Assembly (NCBI RefSeq): GCF_016811235.1
Contig: NZ_JAFBID010000010.1
Span: forward strand, 62,001-126,000
Reading direction: 5' to 3'
Source of the DNA: Microvirga arabica
GTDB lineage: Bacteria > Pseudomonadota > Alphaproteobacteria > Rhizobiales > Beijerinckiaceae
DNA: 64,000 bases
Part shown: positions 8,577 through 17,660 of the stretch, piece after piece
Layout of the letters: each line of letters starts with the position of its first letter
Numbering within the stretch: position 1 is the stretch's first letter
Translations under genes and position numbers: made by a program
Notes under the pieces: model-generated
What the model was told of the DNA's origin: nothing
Database searches by the model: none
The model's input: the letters and a program-made list of their open reading frames with translations, nothing else

Positions 8577-10463
8577 ATGCGCACAGCCATCGCCACCGTC
8601 TGCCTGAGCGGCACCTTCCCAGAGAAGATCGAGGCCATCGCGGCCGCGCAATTCAAGGGCGTCGAGATCTTCGAGAACGATCTTCTCTCCTTCAACGGCA
8701 CGCCTGCCGATGCAAGGCGCATGATCTTGGGGCTCGGACTCGAGACGATCACCTTTCAGCCGTTCCGCGATTTTGAGGGTATGCCTGAGCCTCAGCGCTC
8801 GAAGGTGTTTGCCCGTGCCGAACGCAAGTTCGACGTCATGCAGGAACTCGGCTGCGACCTTCTGATGGTGTGCAGCAACGTCTCCCCGGACTCACTCGGC
8901 GGGATCGAGCGAGCGGCGGCGGATTTTCATGAACTCGGCGAGCGTGCTGCCAAGCGCGGCCTACGGGTTGCCTTCGAGGCGCTCTCCTGGGGGCGGCACA
9001 TCCACGACTATCGCGATTCCTGGGAGGTCGTGCGGCGCGCGAACCATCCGGCGATCGGTCTGGTGCTCGACTCCTTCCATGTGCTGGCGCGGGGAACGGA
9101 CCTGTCGGCGATCCGATCCATTCCGTCGGACAAGATCTTCCTGGTGCAGATGGCCGATGCGCCGAGGCTCGACATGGATTACCTCTCCTGGAGTCGGCAT
9201 TACCGCTGCTTCCCAGGACAGGGCGACCTACCCATCGACGACCTCATGGATGCGCTTCATGCGACGGGGTTCGACGGACTCCTGTCCCTCGAAATCTTCA
9301 ACGACCGCTTCCGGGCAGGCTCCACGCGCAGCGTCGCCATCGACGGTCAACGCTCCCTGATCGTCATGCTCGACGAACTCCGCCGGCGCTCGGGTGCGAC
9401 TCTTTCGGACGTCGAAGCGCTACCGCCCAAAGCTGAATGCTCCGGTGTCGAGTTCGTCGAGTTCGCCGTGGACGAGAGGAGCGCCGCTGGCTTGGAGCAT
9501 GCCTTAAGCGGTCTCGGTTTCGAGAGGGCAGGCCTTCACCGCTCGAAGGCCGTGACCCGCTGGCGGCAGGGCGAAATCAACATTGTCGTCAATGCGGACA
9601 AGGAAGGTTTCGCCCATTCCTTCAACATCACGCATGGCACTGCCATCTGCGCTTTGGCTCTGCGCGTCGACGATGCGCCAGGCACCGTCGACCGTGCCGG
9701 AATGCTCCTCGATCAGCCTTTTCAGCAGCCGGTCGGACCGGGCGAGATGAACATACCGGCGGTTCGCGGCCTTGGCGGCAGCCTTCTGTACTTCGTCGAT
9801 CGAAAGTCTGGGTTGGATCGATTGTGGGAGGTCGACTTCGAGCCGGTTGCTGCAGGCGACCTTGCTGGATGCGGGCTGAAATCCATCGATCACATCTCGC
9901 AGTCGATGCATTACGAGGAGATGCTGACCTGGCTGTTGTTCTACACATCGCTTCTCGATGTCCGTAAAACTCCGGTTCAGGCGGTGATCGATCCCGGCGG
10001 TGTGGTGCAAAGTCAGGCCATCGAGACCCATGACGGTGCGCTTCGCCTGATCCTCAATTCCTCCCAGAGCCAACGCACCCTGTCTTCGCGGTTCCTGAAC
10101 GAGCTCTTCGGGTCGGGTATCCAGCACATCGCGCTCGCGACCGACGACATTTTCGGCGCGGTTGAGCGATTCAAGGAGCGCGGCGTCGATCTCCTGCCGA
10201 TTCCGGAGAATTATTACGACGATCTGGAGGTGAGAACCGATCTGTCTGCTGAGGATATGGAGCGGCTGCGCGCCAGCAACATCCTGTATGATCGGGAGGG
10301 CGGCGCCGAGTATTTCCAGGTCTATACGAAAACCCTGGAGAGCGGATTCTTCTTCGAGATCGTGGAACGGCGGAGCTACCAGGGTTATGGCGCCGCGAAT
10401 GCTCCGATCCGCCTCGCATCCCAGACCCGTCTAGCCGTCGAGGTAGCGGCCTCTGGGATCTGA
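8577..10463 (+). CDS. quiC: Two-domain 3-dehydroshikimate dehydratase (QuiC type, HPPD-like C-terminus)
   Basis: 628 residues. Residues 1-270 form a xylose-isomerase-like TIM barrel (sugar phosphate isomerase/epimerase family) carrying metal ligands (FEALSW, GLVLDSFHV, LSLEIFND). Residues about 285-610 resemble 4-hydroxyphenylpyruvate dioxygenase, with a likely metal triad H439 (IDHISQSM), H517 (QHIALATDD) and E594 (FFFEIVER). This fusion is known in quinate-degrading bacteria as the dehydratase making protocatechuate from 3-dehydroshikimate. It lies 66 bases behind the two regulators on the same strand and completes the pathway encoded leftward. The function of the dioxygenase-like half is not settled by sequence. 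Confidence 0.88.
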   Translation: MRTAIATVCLSGTFPEKIEAIAAAQFKGVEIFENDLLSFNGTPADARRMILGLGLETITFQPFRDFEGMPEPQRSKVFARAERKFDVMQELGCDLLMVCSNVSPDSLGGIERAAADFHELGERAAKRGLRVAFEALSWGRHIHDYRDSWEVVRRANHPAIGLVLDSFHVLARGTDLSAIRSIPSDKIFLVQMADAPRLDMDYLSWSRHYRCFPGQGDLPIDDLMDALHATGFDGLLSLEIFNDRFRAGSTRSVAIDGQRSLIVMLDELRRRSGATLSDVEALPPKAECSGVEFVEFAVDERSAAGLEHALSGLGFERAGLHRSKAVTRWRQGEINIVVNADKEGFAHSFNITHGTAICALALRVDDAPGTVDRAGMLLDQPFQQPVGPGEMNIPAVRGLGGSLLYFVDRKSGLDRLWEVDFEPVAAGDLAGCGLKSIDHISQSMHYEEMLTWLLFYTSLLDVRKTPVQAVIDPGGVVQSQAIETHDGALRLILNSSQSQRTLSSRFLNELFGSGIQHIALATDDIFGAVERFKERGVDLLPIPENYYDDLEVRTDLSAEDMERLRASNILYDREGGAEYFQVYTKTLESGFFFEIVERRSYQGYGAANAPIRLASQTRLAVEVAASGI

Positions 10464-10512
10464 TCAGACGACAAACCGTCGGCGCATAGATGTGGCGGCC
10501 AAGGGGCGCTTA

Positions 10513-11349
10513 TCATCCCAATCCGTAAAAGCGTTGAGCGGTGCCTCCAAATACGGCGCTCTTCTGGTCCGGCGGCAGATGGGTAGTGAGTTCCTGAGCC
10601 CATTGCCACCATTGAACATAGCTGCTGCGCAAGGTGCAAACCGGCCAGTCGCTGCCGAACATGAGGCGCTCCGGTCCGAACAGATCCAGAAGAGCCTGGG
10701 AAACTGGTTCAAGGGCAGCCTTTGAGGTTTGCTCCCGACACTCGGTCACGAGGCCTGAGAATTTGCAATGCACATGAGGGATATCGGCCAGCTGGGCCAG
10801 ATCCCTGCGCCAGGAATGCAAGGACTCCCCGATCGCCGGCTTGGCCCCATGGTCAATCACAACCTTCAGGTCCGGGTGGCGCTCGATCAACCGCAGGAGA
10901 TTGGGCAGGTGCTGTGGGAGAACGAGCGCGTCGAAACTTAAGCCGAGTTCGACAACAGCCCTGTAGACAGGGGTCAACTCGGCCTTCAGCATCCAGCCCT
11001 CGTCCGGAATGTCCTGAAGCATAGGGCGGATGCCTCGAAGCAGCCTGTTGGAGGCTAAGCGTTCCAGTTGGCCTACGGCGTCAGGCGCCAGCATGTCGAT
11101 CCAGCCCACAACGCCCCTGACCTTAGCCTCGCTCTCCGCGACCGACAGGAGATAGCGGGTTTCTTCAAGGGTCGGTGCCGCCTGAACCAGGATCGCGTAA
11201 TCGATGCCTGCCTGCTCCCAGGACGCGCGGACGTCCTCAACAGTGAAGTCGCGATAGATGGCCGGAAGGTCGGGGGTGAGCCAACCATAATCCCCGCGCG
11301 ACAACTGCCAGACATGCATGTGCGCGTCGATGCGGGGTGGGTGGCTCAT
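10513..11349 (-). CDS. Amidohydrolase-family sugar lactonase (COG3618 type)
   Basis: 278 residues with an amidohydrolase TIM-barrel pattern: IDAHMHVW at the N-terminus, VVIDHGAKP in the middle and MFGSDWPV near 235. The family contains L-fucono-, L-rhamnono- and 2-pyrone-4,6-dicarboxylate lactonases. It is the last gene of a leftward run behind a sugar ABC importer, and a sugar dehydrogenase and a FucU-like mutarotase lie nearby, so hydrolysis of an aldonolactone (for example L-fuconolactone) fits best. Exact substrate is an inference. Confidence 0.8.
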   Translation of the reverse strand: MSHPPRIDAHMHVWQLSRGDYGWLTPDLPAIYRDFTVEDVRASWEQAGIDYAILVQAAPTLEETRYLLSVAESEAKVRGVVGWIDMLAPDAVGQLERLASNRLLRGIRPMLQDIPDEGWMLKAELTPVYRAVVELGLSFDALVLPQHLPNLLRLIERHPDLKVVIDHGAKPAIGESLHSWRRDLAQLADIPHVHCKFSGLVTECREQTSKAALEPVSQALLDLFGPERLMFGSDWPVCTLRSSYVQWWQWAQELTTHLPPDQKSAVFGGTAQRFYGLG

Positions 11350-11391
11350 CGGTCTACCTACATTAGCGGCAGTGCAACTGTACGAGAGAGT

Positions 11392-11415
11392 GGGAGAGGG
11401 GGCAGCCCCTCTCCC
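11392..11415. repeat. Palindromic hairpin after the sugar-binding-protein gene
   Basis: A perfect 10-bp stem GGGAGAGGGG / CCCCTCTCCC with a 4-base loop lies between the binding-protein gene and the lactonase gene. It has no T-run on the minus strand. It resembles the GGGAGAGGG elements near 36.2-36.3 kb, so it is likely a member of that repeat family and may also stabilise the upstream mRNA end. Confidence 0.6.
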
Positions 11416-11427
11416 GAGGGCTGAGCC

Positions 11428-12369
11428 TCAATCGTAGAGAACGGAAGCGATCTTCGGATCGCTCATGTTCGACTTGTCGTAATAGAAGAAGCCAGTATCG
11501 ATCACCTTCTCGAGCTTCTCGCCCTTGAGGGCCTTCACGGCCGCTTCAACGGTCTTGTATCCGATGCCGACCGGGTTCTGGGTGATGGCTCCCGCCATGA
11601 GACCATCCTGGATCGCCTGCTTCTGCTGCTTTCCGGAATCGTAGCCGATGATGACGATCTTGCGGTTCATTTCCTTTGCGCCATTGACCACGCCGATGGC
11701 TGACCCTTCGTTGGCACCGAAGATGCCTTTGAGTCGAGGATTCGCCTGAAGGATCGACTTCGTGATCTCCGTCGACTTGAGGTGATCGCCGGAGCCGTAT
11801 TGAACGCTCACGATCTTGATCTTCGGGTACTTTTCCTTGACCCGGTTCACGAAGCCGTCGCGGCGGTCGATCCCCGTGCGGCTGGTCTGGTCGTGCACCA
11901 CGAGGGCGATGTCGCCCTCTCCGCCGATCAGTTCAGCCATCTTGTCGGCAGCCAGGGCCGCGGCCGCAAGATTGTTCGTGGTGGCGGTTGTCACCGGCAC
12001 ATCGCTGTCCACGCCGGAGTCGAAGGCCACGACCGGGATCTTGGCGGACTGAGCCTTGCGCAGGAGCGGGATAGCCGCCTGGCTGTCCAATGCCGCGAAG
12101 CCGATTGCTTTCGGATTCTTGGCGAGTGCAGCCGAGAGCATGTCAATCTGCTTGTCGACCATGGTCTCGCTGTCAGGGCCCTCGAACGTGATGCGCACGT
12201 TGTGCTCTTTGGCAGCCTGCTCGGCTCCGGCCTTGACGGCTTGCCAGAACTGATGCTGGAACCCCTTCGAAACAAGGGGAATATAAATCTCCTGGGCCGT
12301 TACAGGACCCGAAAAGCCGATGAGCGCTGCGATGCCGACGGCACCGATCAGATTACGTCTGCTCCACAT
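11428..12369 (-). CDS. Sugar ABC transporter periplasmic binding protein (RbsB family)
   Basis: 313 residues with signal peptide (RRNLIGAVGIAALIGFSGPVTAQ) and a type I periplasmic binding fold: FGANEGSAIGVVNGAKE and VIIGYDSGKQQ segments are typical of ribose/aldose binders. The ATG at 12369 has AGGAGGAA just upstream, which rejects the longer frame to 12516. It is downstream of the matching permease and ATPase genes. Ligand cannot be read; L-fucose, ribose-like or another aldose is suggested by neighbours. Confidence 0.9.
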   Translation of the reverse strand: MWSRRNLIGAVGIAALIGFSGPVTAQEIYIPLVSKGFQHQFWQAVKAGAEQAAKEHNVRITFEGPDSETMVDKQIDMLSAALAKNPKAIGFAALDSQAAIPLLRKAQSAKIPVVAFDSGVDSDVPVTTATTNNLAAAALAADKMAELIGGEGDIALVVHDQTSRTGIDRRDGFVNRVKEKYPKIKIVSVQYGSGDHLKSTEITKSILQANPRLKGIFGANEGSAIGVVNGAKEMNRKIVIIGYDSGKQQKQAIQDGLMAGAITQNPVGIGYKTVEAAVKALKGEKLEKVIDTGFFYYDKSNMSDPKIASVLYD

Positions 12370-12487
12370 CTGTTCCTCCTGGATATCGTTCGTTGTCGCC
12401 CCGATTGCCCGGGGTTGGGATGTATGGCGGTGAACGGGTGCTGTTGCGGGTTCGTCTGCTCCTTCATGATTGCAAGAGGTGAGGGCC

Positions 12488-13492
12488 TTAGCTCCTGCGC
12501 CGCAGGATGTCGGCATAAACGGCGAGGATGATGATGATTCCCGTCACGACGGTTTGCCATTCCTGGGCGACCGAGAGGATCCGCAGCCCGTTCGTGAGAA
12601 CACTGATGATCAACGCGCCGATGATCGTGCCGAGAATGGTGCCGCGGCCTCCGCTGAGCGATGTGCCGCCGATGACCACGGCCGCGATGGCATCGAGCTC
12701 ATACCCTTGGCCGAGGGCAGGCTGAGCGGAGTTGAGCCGGGAGGCGATGATAAGGCCGGCAATGCCGCAGATCCCGCCCGAGACGGTGTAGACGATGATC
12801 TTCCAGAAGTCCGTGTTCACGCCCGAGAGGCGCACCGCCTCCTCGTTCGAGCCGAGGGCGAAGGTGTAGCGGCCGAAAGCCGTGCGCGTGAGGACGAGGC
12901 TGGAGGCGACCGCAACGATGAACAGGATCAGCACCCCGTTGGGGATCGGCAGGAAGGGCAGGACGACCCCGATCAGGGATTCCTGCGAGATCATCGAAAA
13001 GTTCGGCGTATCGTTGAAGTAGATCGGCCGGGTCCCCGAGATCACCAGGGCCAGACCCTTCAGCAGCATCATCATGCCAAGGGTTGCGATGAACGGGGGA
13101 ATCTTCATCTTGGCGATGAGGGTGCCGGAAACCGCCCCGCTGAGGGCGCCCGCGGCAATGGCCGCAAGGATGCCCAAAGGCATCGGCAGCCCCCAGTAGG
13201 TCAGGACCACGCCTGCAATGACGGCGCAGAATGTCATCAGGGTGCCGACCGAGAGATCGATTCCACCTGTGATGATGACGAAGGTCGCAGCGACCGCGAG
13301 AACGCCATTCACGGCTGTGGCCTGCAGGATGCCGATGAGATTGTCGCTCTGCAGGAAGTTTTCCGACGCGATGCTGAAGACAACCATCAGGGCAATCAGG
13401 CTGGCAAAGGCCAGGATCTTCTGCCAAGCCCCCTGGCTCAGCATGGCGGACCTGATGATGGTCGTGCTATCTTTTTCTACGATGGTCGTCAC
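12488..13492 (-). CDS. Sugar ABC transporter permease (RbsC family)
   Basis: 334 residues with about 8-10 membrane helices and the RbsC-type signatures [13 protein letters not shown] and [15 protein letters not shown]. Its start overlaps the ATPase stop by 4 bases. The binding-protein gene follows after 118 bases. Functions as the transmembrane channel of the importer. Confidence 0.93.
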   Translation of the reverse strand: MTTIVEKDSTTIIRSAMLSQGAWQKILAFASLIALMVVFSIASENFLQSDNLIGILQATAVNGVLAVAATFVIITGGIDLSVGTLMTFCAVIAGVVLTYWGLPMPLGILAAIAAGALSGAVSGTLIAKMKIPPFIATLGMMMLLKGLALVISGTRPIYFNDTPNFSMISQESLIGVVLPFLPIPNGVLILFIVAVASSLVLTRTAFGRYTFALGSNEEAVRLSGVNTDFWKIIVYTVSGGICGIAGLIIASRLNSAQPALGQGYELDAIAAVVIGGTSLSGGRGTILGTIIGALIISVLTNGLRILSVAQEWQTVVTGIIIILAVYADILRRRS

Positions 13493-15033
13493 GTGGTTGC
13501 TTCCCCAGTCGCCGCGTTCAGGCTCTCAGCTGTCAGGCTGTGCCGTTGTGTCGCCAAGCGCATGATATCCTCCTGGGTCGCTCCGTCGGCTGGGAGCTCA
13601 CCCGTGAGCCGCCCCTCGCACATCACGGCGATCCTATGACTCATGCGCAGGATTTCGGGCAGCTCGGATGAAATCATCACGATGGCCCGGCCCTGGGCGG
13701 CGAGGGTGTTCAGCAGCTTGTAAATCTCGTTCTTCGCGCCGACATCGATGCCGCGGGTCGGCTCGTCGAAGAACAGAATTTCGCAATCCCGCGCCAGCCA
13801 CTTCGCAATCACGATCTTCTGCTGGTTGCCGCCTGAAAGGAACCGCACCTCCTGAGCATCCGAAGGCGTCTTGATCCGCAACTGCTTGATGTAGGAGCGT
13901 GCCGTCTCGCGGATCGCCCGCGTCTTGAGGATCATGTTCAGGGAGAGGAACTTGCTCAGGCAGGGCATGACGATATTCGCCGCCACATCCATGCCGGTTG
14001 CCAGCCCGAAGCGCTTCCGGTCTTCAGACAGATAGCCGATGCCAAGCCGCACCGCATCTTTCGGCGATCGGATCGTCACCGGCTGGCCCTTGACGATGAT
14101 GTCTCCTCCATCAAGCGGATCGGCACCGAAGATCGCCCGCGCGACCTCCGTGCGACCGGCTCCCATCAGACCGGCGAAGCCGAGAATCTCGCCCTTCCGC
14201 AGCTTGAAGCTGACGTCCTGAATCGCATTGCTTCGGCGGAGATTGCGGACCTCCAGGACCACGTCGTGGCTCGACAGGTCCGGAACATCCGTCTTGGTCT
14301 CGGTGATGCTGCGCCCAACCATCATCGATATGATGGTGTCGACGCTGGTCGACTCGGTTGGGACTGTACCGACATACTCACCGTCGCGCATGACGGTGAC
14401 CCTGTCCGAAATCTCCTTCAGTTCATCCATCTTGTGGGAGATGTAGACGATGCCGACGCCCTCAGCTTTGAGCTGGCGGATGATGCCGAACAGCTCCGCG
14501 ATCTCCGCCTTGTTCAAGGCGGCCGTGGGCTCATCCATGATCAGGACCTTGGACCTGAAGGACAGAGCCTTGGCGATCTCGACCATCTGCTGCATGGCGA
14601 CCGTGAGGTCGCCGACCTCCGCCCGAGGATCGAGCGCGAGATTCATGCGCGAGAAGATCTCGGCTGTCGCCCGGTTCAGAGCTCCCTCGTCAACCAGAAA
14701 TCCCATGGCCCGCCTGGGTTCGCGGCCGATGTAGATGTTCTGCGCGGCGGTGAGTTCATTCATCAGGTTCAGTTCCTGGTGAATGATGCCGATTCCGAGG
14801 TCTTGAGCAGCCCGAGGCGACGCAATGTCGACAGGCTTACCGTCAATGAGAACCTCGCCTCCGTCTTTCTGATAAATGCCGGCGAGCACCTTCATCAATG
14901 TGGATTTGCCGGCTCCATTCTCTCCCATAAGGGCGTGGACCTCGCCCGGGAGCAGTTCGAAACGGGCTTTCCTGAGAGCCTTCACGCCGGGAAATGACTT
15001 GTCGAGATCCCTGATCGTGACGAGCGGCGTCAT
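13489..15033 (-). CDS. Sugar ABC transporter ATPase with two nucleotide-binding domains (RbsA family)
   Basis: 514 residues with two fused ABC domains. The first has Walker [12 protein letters not shown] and Walker [12 protein letters not shown]; the second has the degenerate [11 protein letters not shown] loop, LSGGNQQK signature and [11 protein letters not shown]alker B, as usual for sugar importers. The ATG at 15033 overlaps the stop of a small upstream frame (ATGA) and begins [10 protein letters not shown], the normal family N-terminus. Gene order ATPase-permease-binding protein is leftward. Confidence 0.94.
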   Translation of the reverse strand: MTPLVTIRDLDKSFPGVKALRKARFELLPGEVHALMGENGAGKSTLMKVLAGIYQKDGGEVLIDGKPVDIASPRAAQDLGIGIIHQELNLMNELTAAQNIYIGREPRRAMGFLVDEGALNRATAEIFSRMNLALDPRAEVGDLTVAMQQMVEIAKALSFRSKVLIMDEPTAALNKAEIAELFGIIRQLKAEGVGIVYISHKMDELKEISDRVTVMRDGEYVGTVPTESTSVDTIISMMVGRSITETKTDVPDLSSHDVVLEVRNLRRSNAIQDVSFKLRKGEILGFAGLMGAGRTEVARAIFGADPLDGGDIIVKGQPVTIRSPKDAVRLGIGYLSEDRKRFGLATGMDVAANIVMPCLSKFLSLNMILKTRAIRETARSYIKQLRIKTPSDAQEVRFLSGGNQQKIVIAKWLARDCEILFFDEPTRGIDVGAKNEIYKLLNTLAAQGRAIVMISSELPEILRMSHRIAVMCEGRLTGELPADGATQEDIMRLATQRHSLTAESLNAATGEATT

Positions 15034-15227
15034 GCGCAACGACTCATATGTCTTTGCATCACCGCATGGCGCTGCCGTCGGGAGACCGAACATGGAACAG
15101 AGGCCGCATCATAAACGGCAAAACTCGCGAGGCTCGGAACCTCCGTGCGCAGCCATGCGGCGGCGGTTGTGCCGCCCGACTTCCAAATCATTGCGGACGC
15201 CAACAGGACTTTGTCCTGCTCCTGCAT
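15030..15227 (-). CDS. Candidate small protein/leader coupled to the sugar ABC operon
   Basis: A 65-residue frame starting [24 protein letters not shown] lies 5 bases before the ATG, and its TGA overlaps the ATPase start as ATGA, so translation of the two would be coupled. No known domain is recognised; the second half is basic and serine rich. It may be a real small protein, a leader frame, or the remnant of a larger gene. The support is RBS quality and coupling only. Confidence 0.4.
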   Translation of the reverse strand: MQEQDKVLLASAMIWKSGGTTAAAWLRTEVPSLASFAVYDAASVPCSVSRRQRHAVMQRHMSRCA

Positions 15228-15543
15228 CTGCTCCTCCCGACCGCCCCCTATGACGGTCCGTACCCATGGAGCTTTTCTGGTGGGCTCCTTCGGGCTTCGG
15301 CTCGGATCGAAAGCTCAAAAGCTTTTCTTGCCAGAATGATATTCATGAACATCAGGGGCAAGCAACTAAAATGTTAGTCAAAGGAAAGGGGCAGGCGAGA
15401 ACACCGTAACACATGCTTGCTTCCTCCTAAGTGACGCTCCTGATGTCTCGTCGCTTGCCTGCCCGGAGGCGGCGCCATAGGCTTGGCCTAGTCCTCGCCG
15501 GACTCGGATTGAAGCTGTCGAGAGGCGCGAACGGAGTGATCAG
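15228..15543. promoter_or_regulatory. Divergent control region of the sugar-utilisation cluster
   Basis: A 316-base gap between the leftward ABC operon and the rightward dehydrogenase gene. It contains three short palindromes: AAAAGCTTTT at 15317-15326, GAATGATATTC at 15334-15344, and ACTAA-AATG-TTAGT at 15366-15379. These are candidate operator half-sites for a regulator encoded elsewhere, since none is present in this cluster. Promoter boxes are not clear by eye. Confidence 0.4.
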
Positions 15544-16521
15544 ATGCCCATCGACCCGGTACAGAAAACCCCTCTCGGACGCACGAATCTCTCGGTATCA
15601 AGGATCTGCTTCGGCACCTCATCTTTGGGGGACATGCCCGGAACCTATGGCTATGACGTCAGCGAAGATCGCGCTCGAGAGACTGTGCGGGCCATCTTCT
15701 CGGGCCCTGTGAATTTTCTCGATACGTCGCGCATCTATGGTTTCGGTCGCAGCGAAGAACGGATCGGCGATGTCATTCGCGAGCGTGGGGGATTGCCGGA
15801 CGGATTTGTCCTCTCGACCAAGCTGGATCGCGACCCGGAAACTAACCGGTTCGATGCCTCCCAGGCGCGACAGTCCCTTGAGGAAAGCCTCAGGGCCCTC
15901 GGGCTCGACCGCATCGACCTCCTTCATCTTCACGATCCGGAGCACGCCGACTCGCTGGAAGTCACTACCGGCACGCTGGGAGCCCTCCCGGAGCTGTTCA
16001 AAATGAAGGAGGAAGGCTTGGTCAAAGCGGTTGGCCTCGCAGCAGGTCCGGTTGACGTCATGATGCCGCTCCTGCGCGACTGGGACTTCGACGCGATGAT
16101 CACGCATAACCGCTTCACGTTGGCCAACCGCAATGCGGACGCCATGATCAGCTTCGCCCATTCGAAAGGCATCGCCGTTCTCAACGCGGCACCCTACGCG
16201 GGGGGCGTGCTGGCGAAGGGTTCCGAGTCCTACCCACGGTATGTTTACCAGGAGGCCTCAGAAGACGTGCTGGACCCGATCCGTCGGATCGAGGCCATCT
16301 GCGCCAGGCATGGCGTTCCGCCCGGCGCAGTCGCCCTGCAATTCTCGATGCGTGACGAGCGGATCACCTCGACGATCTGCGGCGTCAGCAAGCCTGAACG
16401 GGTTGCTCAGACTCTCGAGTGGGCACGCTGTTCCATCCCGGAAGCAGTCTGGGACGAACTGGCACCTCTGTCCTATTCCTCCGATGATCCCGAGGCGAGT
16501 CGCCAGTACAATCCAGGATAA
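15544..16521 (+). CDS. Aldo/keto reductase, L-fucose/aldose dehydrogenase-like
   Basis: 325 residues of the AKR fold. The catalytic tetrad is visible as D and Y in NFLDTSRIYGFG, K in LSTKLDRD and H in DLLHLHDPE. Closest in style to NAD(P)-dependent D-threo-aldose 1-dehydrogenase / L-fucose dehydrogenase and pyridoxal dehydrogenase. It is followed 6 bases later by a FucU-like gene and faces a sugar importer, which favours oxidation of a free aldose to its lactone, feeding the lactonase at 10513-11349. Substrate is inferred. Confidence 0.83.
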   Translation: MPIDPVQKTPLGRTNLSVSRICFGTSSLGDMPGTYGYDVSEDRARETVRAIFSGPVNFLDTSRIYGFGRSEERIGDVIRERGGLPDGFVLSTKLDRDPETNRFDASQARQSLEESLRALGLDRIDLLHLHDPEHADSLEVTTGTLGALPELFKMKEEGLVKAVGLAAGPVDVMMPLLRDWDFDAMITHNRFTLANRNADAMISFAHSKGIAVLNAAPYAGGVLAKGSESYPRYVYQEASEDVLDPIRRIEAICARHGVPPGAVALQFSMRDERITSTICGVSKPERVAQTLEWARCSIPEAVWDELAPLSYSSDDPEASRQYNPG

Positions 16522-16527
16522 TCTTCC

Positions 16528-16959
16528 ATGCTCAAGAACATCGATCCTCTCCTCTCCCCGGATCTGCTGATGGTGCTGCGCTCAATGGGGCATGGCGACG
16601 ACATTGCCATTGTCGACGCCAACTTCCCGGCGGCCGCCATGGCCCGGCGTCTCGTGCGGCTCGACGGGCTGGCGGCGACGGACGTCACCAATGCGATTCT
16701 GTCGGTGATGCCCCTCGACGATTTCGTGCCGGAGGCCGCTTGGCGCATGGAAGTGGTTGGCGATCCCCAGGCGGAACAGCCGATCTTCGATGAGTTCCGC
16801 GCCATCCTAGCGCGTCATGAAGGCTCGAACTTTCGTCTCGCAAGCCTTGAGCGCTTCGCCTTCTATGAGCAGGCCAAAGCTGCCTACGCCATCGTCTCAA
16901 CGGGTGAACGAAGGCTCTATGGCAATATCATCTTGAAGAAAGGTGTTGTGCGCGATTGA
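16528..16959 (+). CDS. fucU: RbsD/FucU-family sugar mutarotase
   Basis: 143 residues, the usual FucU length. The family-typical H22 in RSMGHGDDIAIVDANFP, the acidic core and the C-terminal YGNIILKKG are present. These enzymes interconvert alpha and beta anomers of fucose or ribose so that the correct anomer reaches the dehydrogenase. The 6-base gap to the dehydrogenase gene indicates one transcript. Confidence 0.88.
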   Translation: MLKNIDPLLSPDLLMVLRSMGHGDDIAIVDANFPAAAMARRLVRLDGLAATDVTNAILSVMPLDDFVPEAAWRMEVVGDPQAEQPIFDEFRAILARHEGSNFRLASLERFAFYEQAKAAYAIVSTGERRLYGNIILKKGVVRD

Positions 16960-17019
16960 TGATTTTGGCCGGTTTGCTACCAAGCTCTGGGCCGGGCATC
17001 TGAGCCCATGCAGGCGGCA

Positions 17020-17520
17020 TCAGCCTCTCTTCTCGAGTTCAGTGGTGGCGATCTGACGGACGGCTCTGTCGGCATAAAGCTGGAGTTCGGCCTTGTCGCC
17101 TCGGGAGAAGGAGCGGGGTTTGGTGTCGATCAGGCACAAGGCACCGAGCCTGATGTTCTTCAGGAAGATCAAAGGAGCTCCAGCGTAGAATCGGATGAAT
17201 GGGGCGCCGGTCACTAAAGGGCTATCCTTGAAGCGGTCGTCCGCCGAGGTGTCGTTGATAACGAAAACCTCGTCGCTCAGGACGGTATAGTTGCAGAAGG
17301 CCACGTCCCGGGGCGTCTCGCCCGGTTCCATGCCCTGCGCCGCCTTGATGCGCTGCTTGACTTTGTCCAGCAGGGTGAGAGTGCAAATCGGGATATCGAA
17401 GTGCAGTCGAGCCTCTTCGCAGATTTTGTCCAGCGCCGGGTCTGTCTTGGCATCGAGAGCGCCGGTCTCGAGGAGGATCCGCAGGCGCTCCTCCTCATTG
17501 GGGCCAATTGGAAAGGACAT
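17020..17520 (-). CDS. GAF-domain protein
   Basis: About 166 residues consisting almost only of a GAF sensory domain (segments FDIPICTLTLLDK, RDVAFCNYTVLSDEVFVINDTSADDRF, IRFYAGAPL, GALCLIDTKPRSFS). No output domain is attached. The start at 17520 has AGGA upstream and is preferred over one 36 bases further out (17556). Stand-alone GAF proteins of this type bind small ligands or act as partners of other signalling proteins. The adjacent leftward GH10 gene ends 140 bases upstream of its start, so the two may share a transcript. Confidence 0.8.
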   Translation of the reverse strand: MSFPIGPNEEERLRILLETGALDAKTDPALDKICEEARLHFDIPICTLTLLDKVKQRIKAAQGMEPGETPRDVAFCNYTVLSDEVFVINDTSADDRFKDSPLVTGAPFIRFYAGAPLIFLKNIRLGALCLIDTKPRSFSRGDKAELQLYADRAVRQIATTELEKRG

Positions 17521-17660
17521 TGTTCTTGGGTCCTGAGTGCTTCTTTGATGAAGCATATTCTTCTGAGAGATGGTGCCGGACAGAAGGTTGGTGTTCAGTC
17601 GGTGTATAGTCCACTTAAAGCGGAACGTAAGCCATCACTATCCTTAGTAACCTACCTGCC

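Noticed and set aside
12470..13639. 389-codon antisense frame over the sugar permease
   Set aside because: Composition (Asp/Arg/Gly/His rich) is that of antisense GC-rich DNA; the permease on the other strand is certain.
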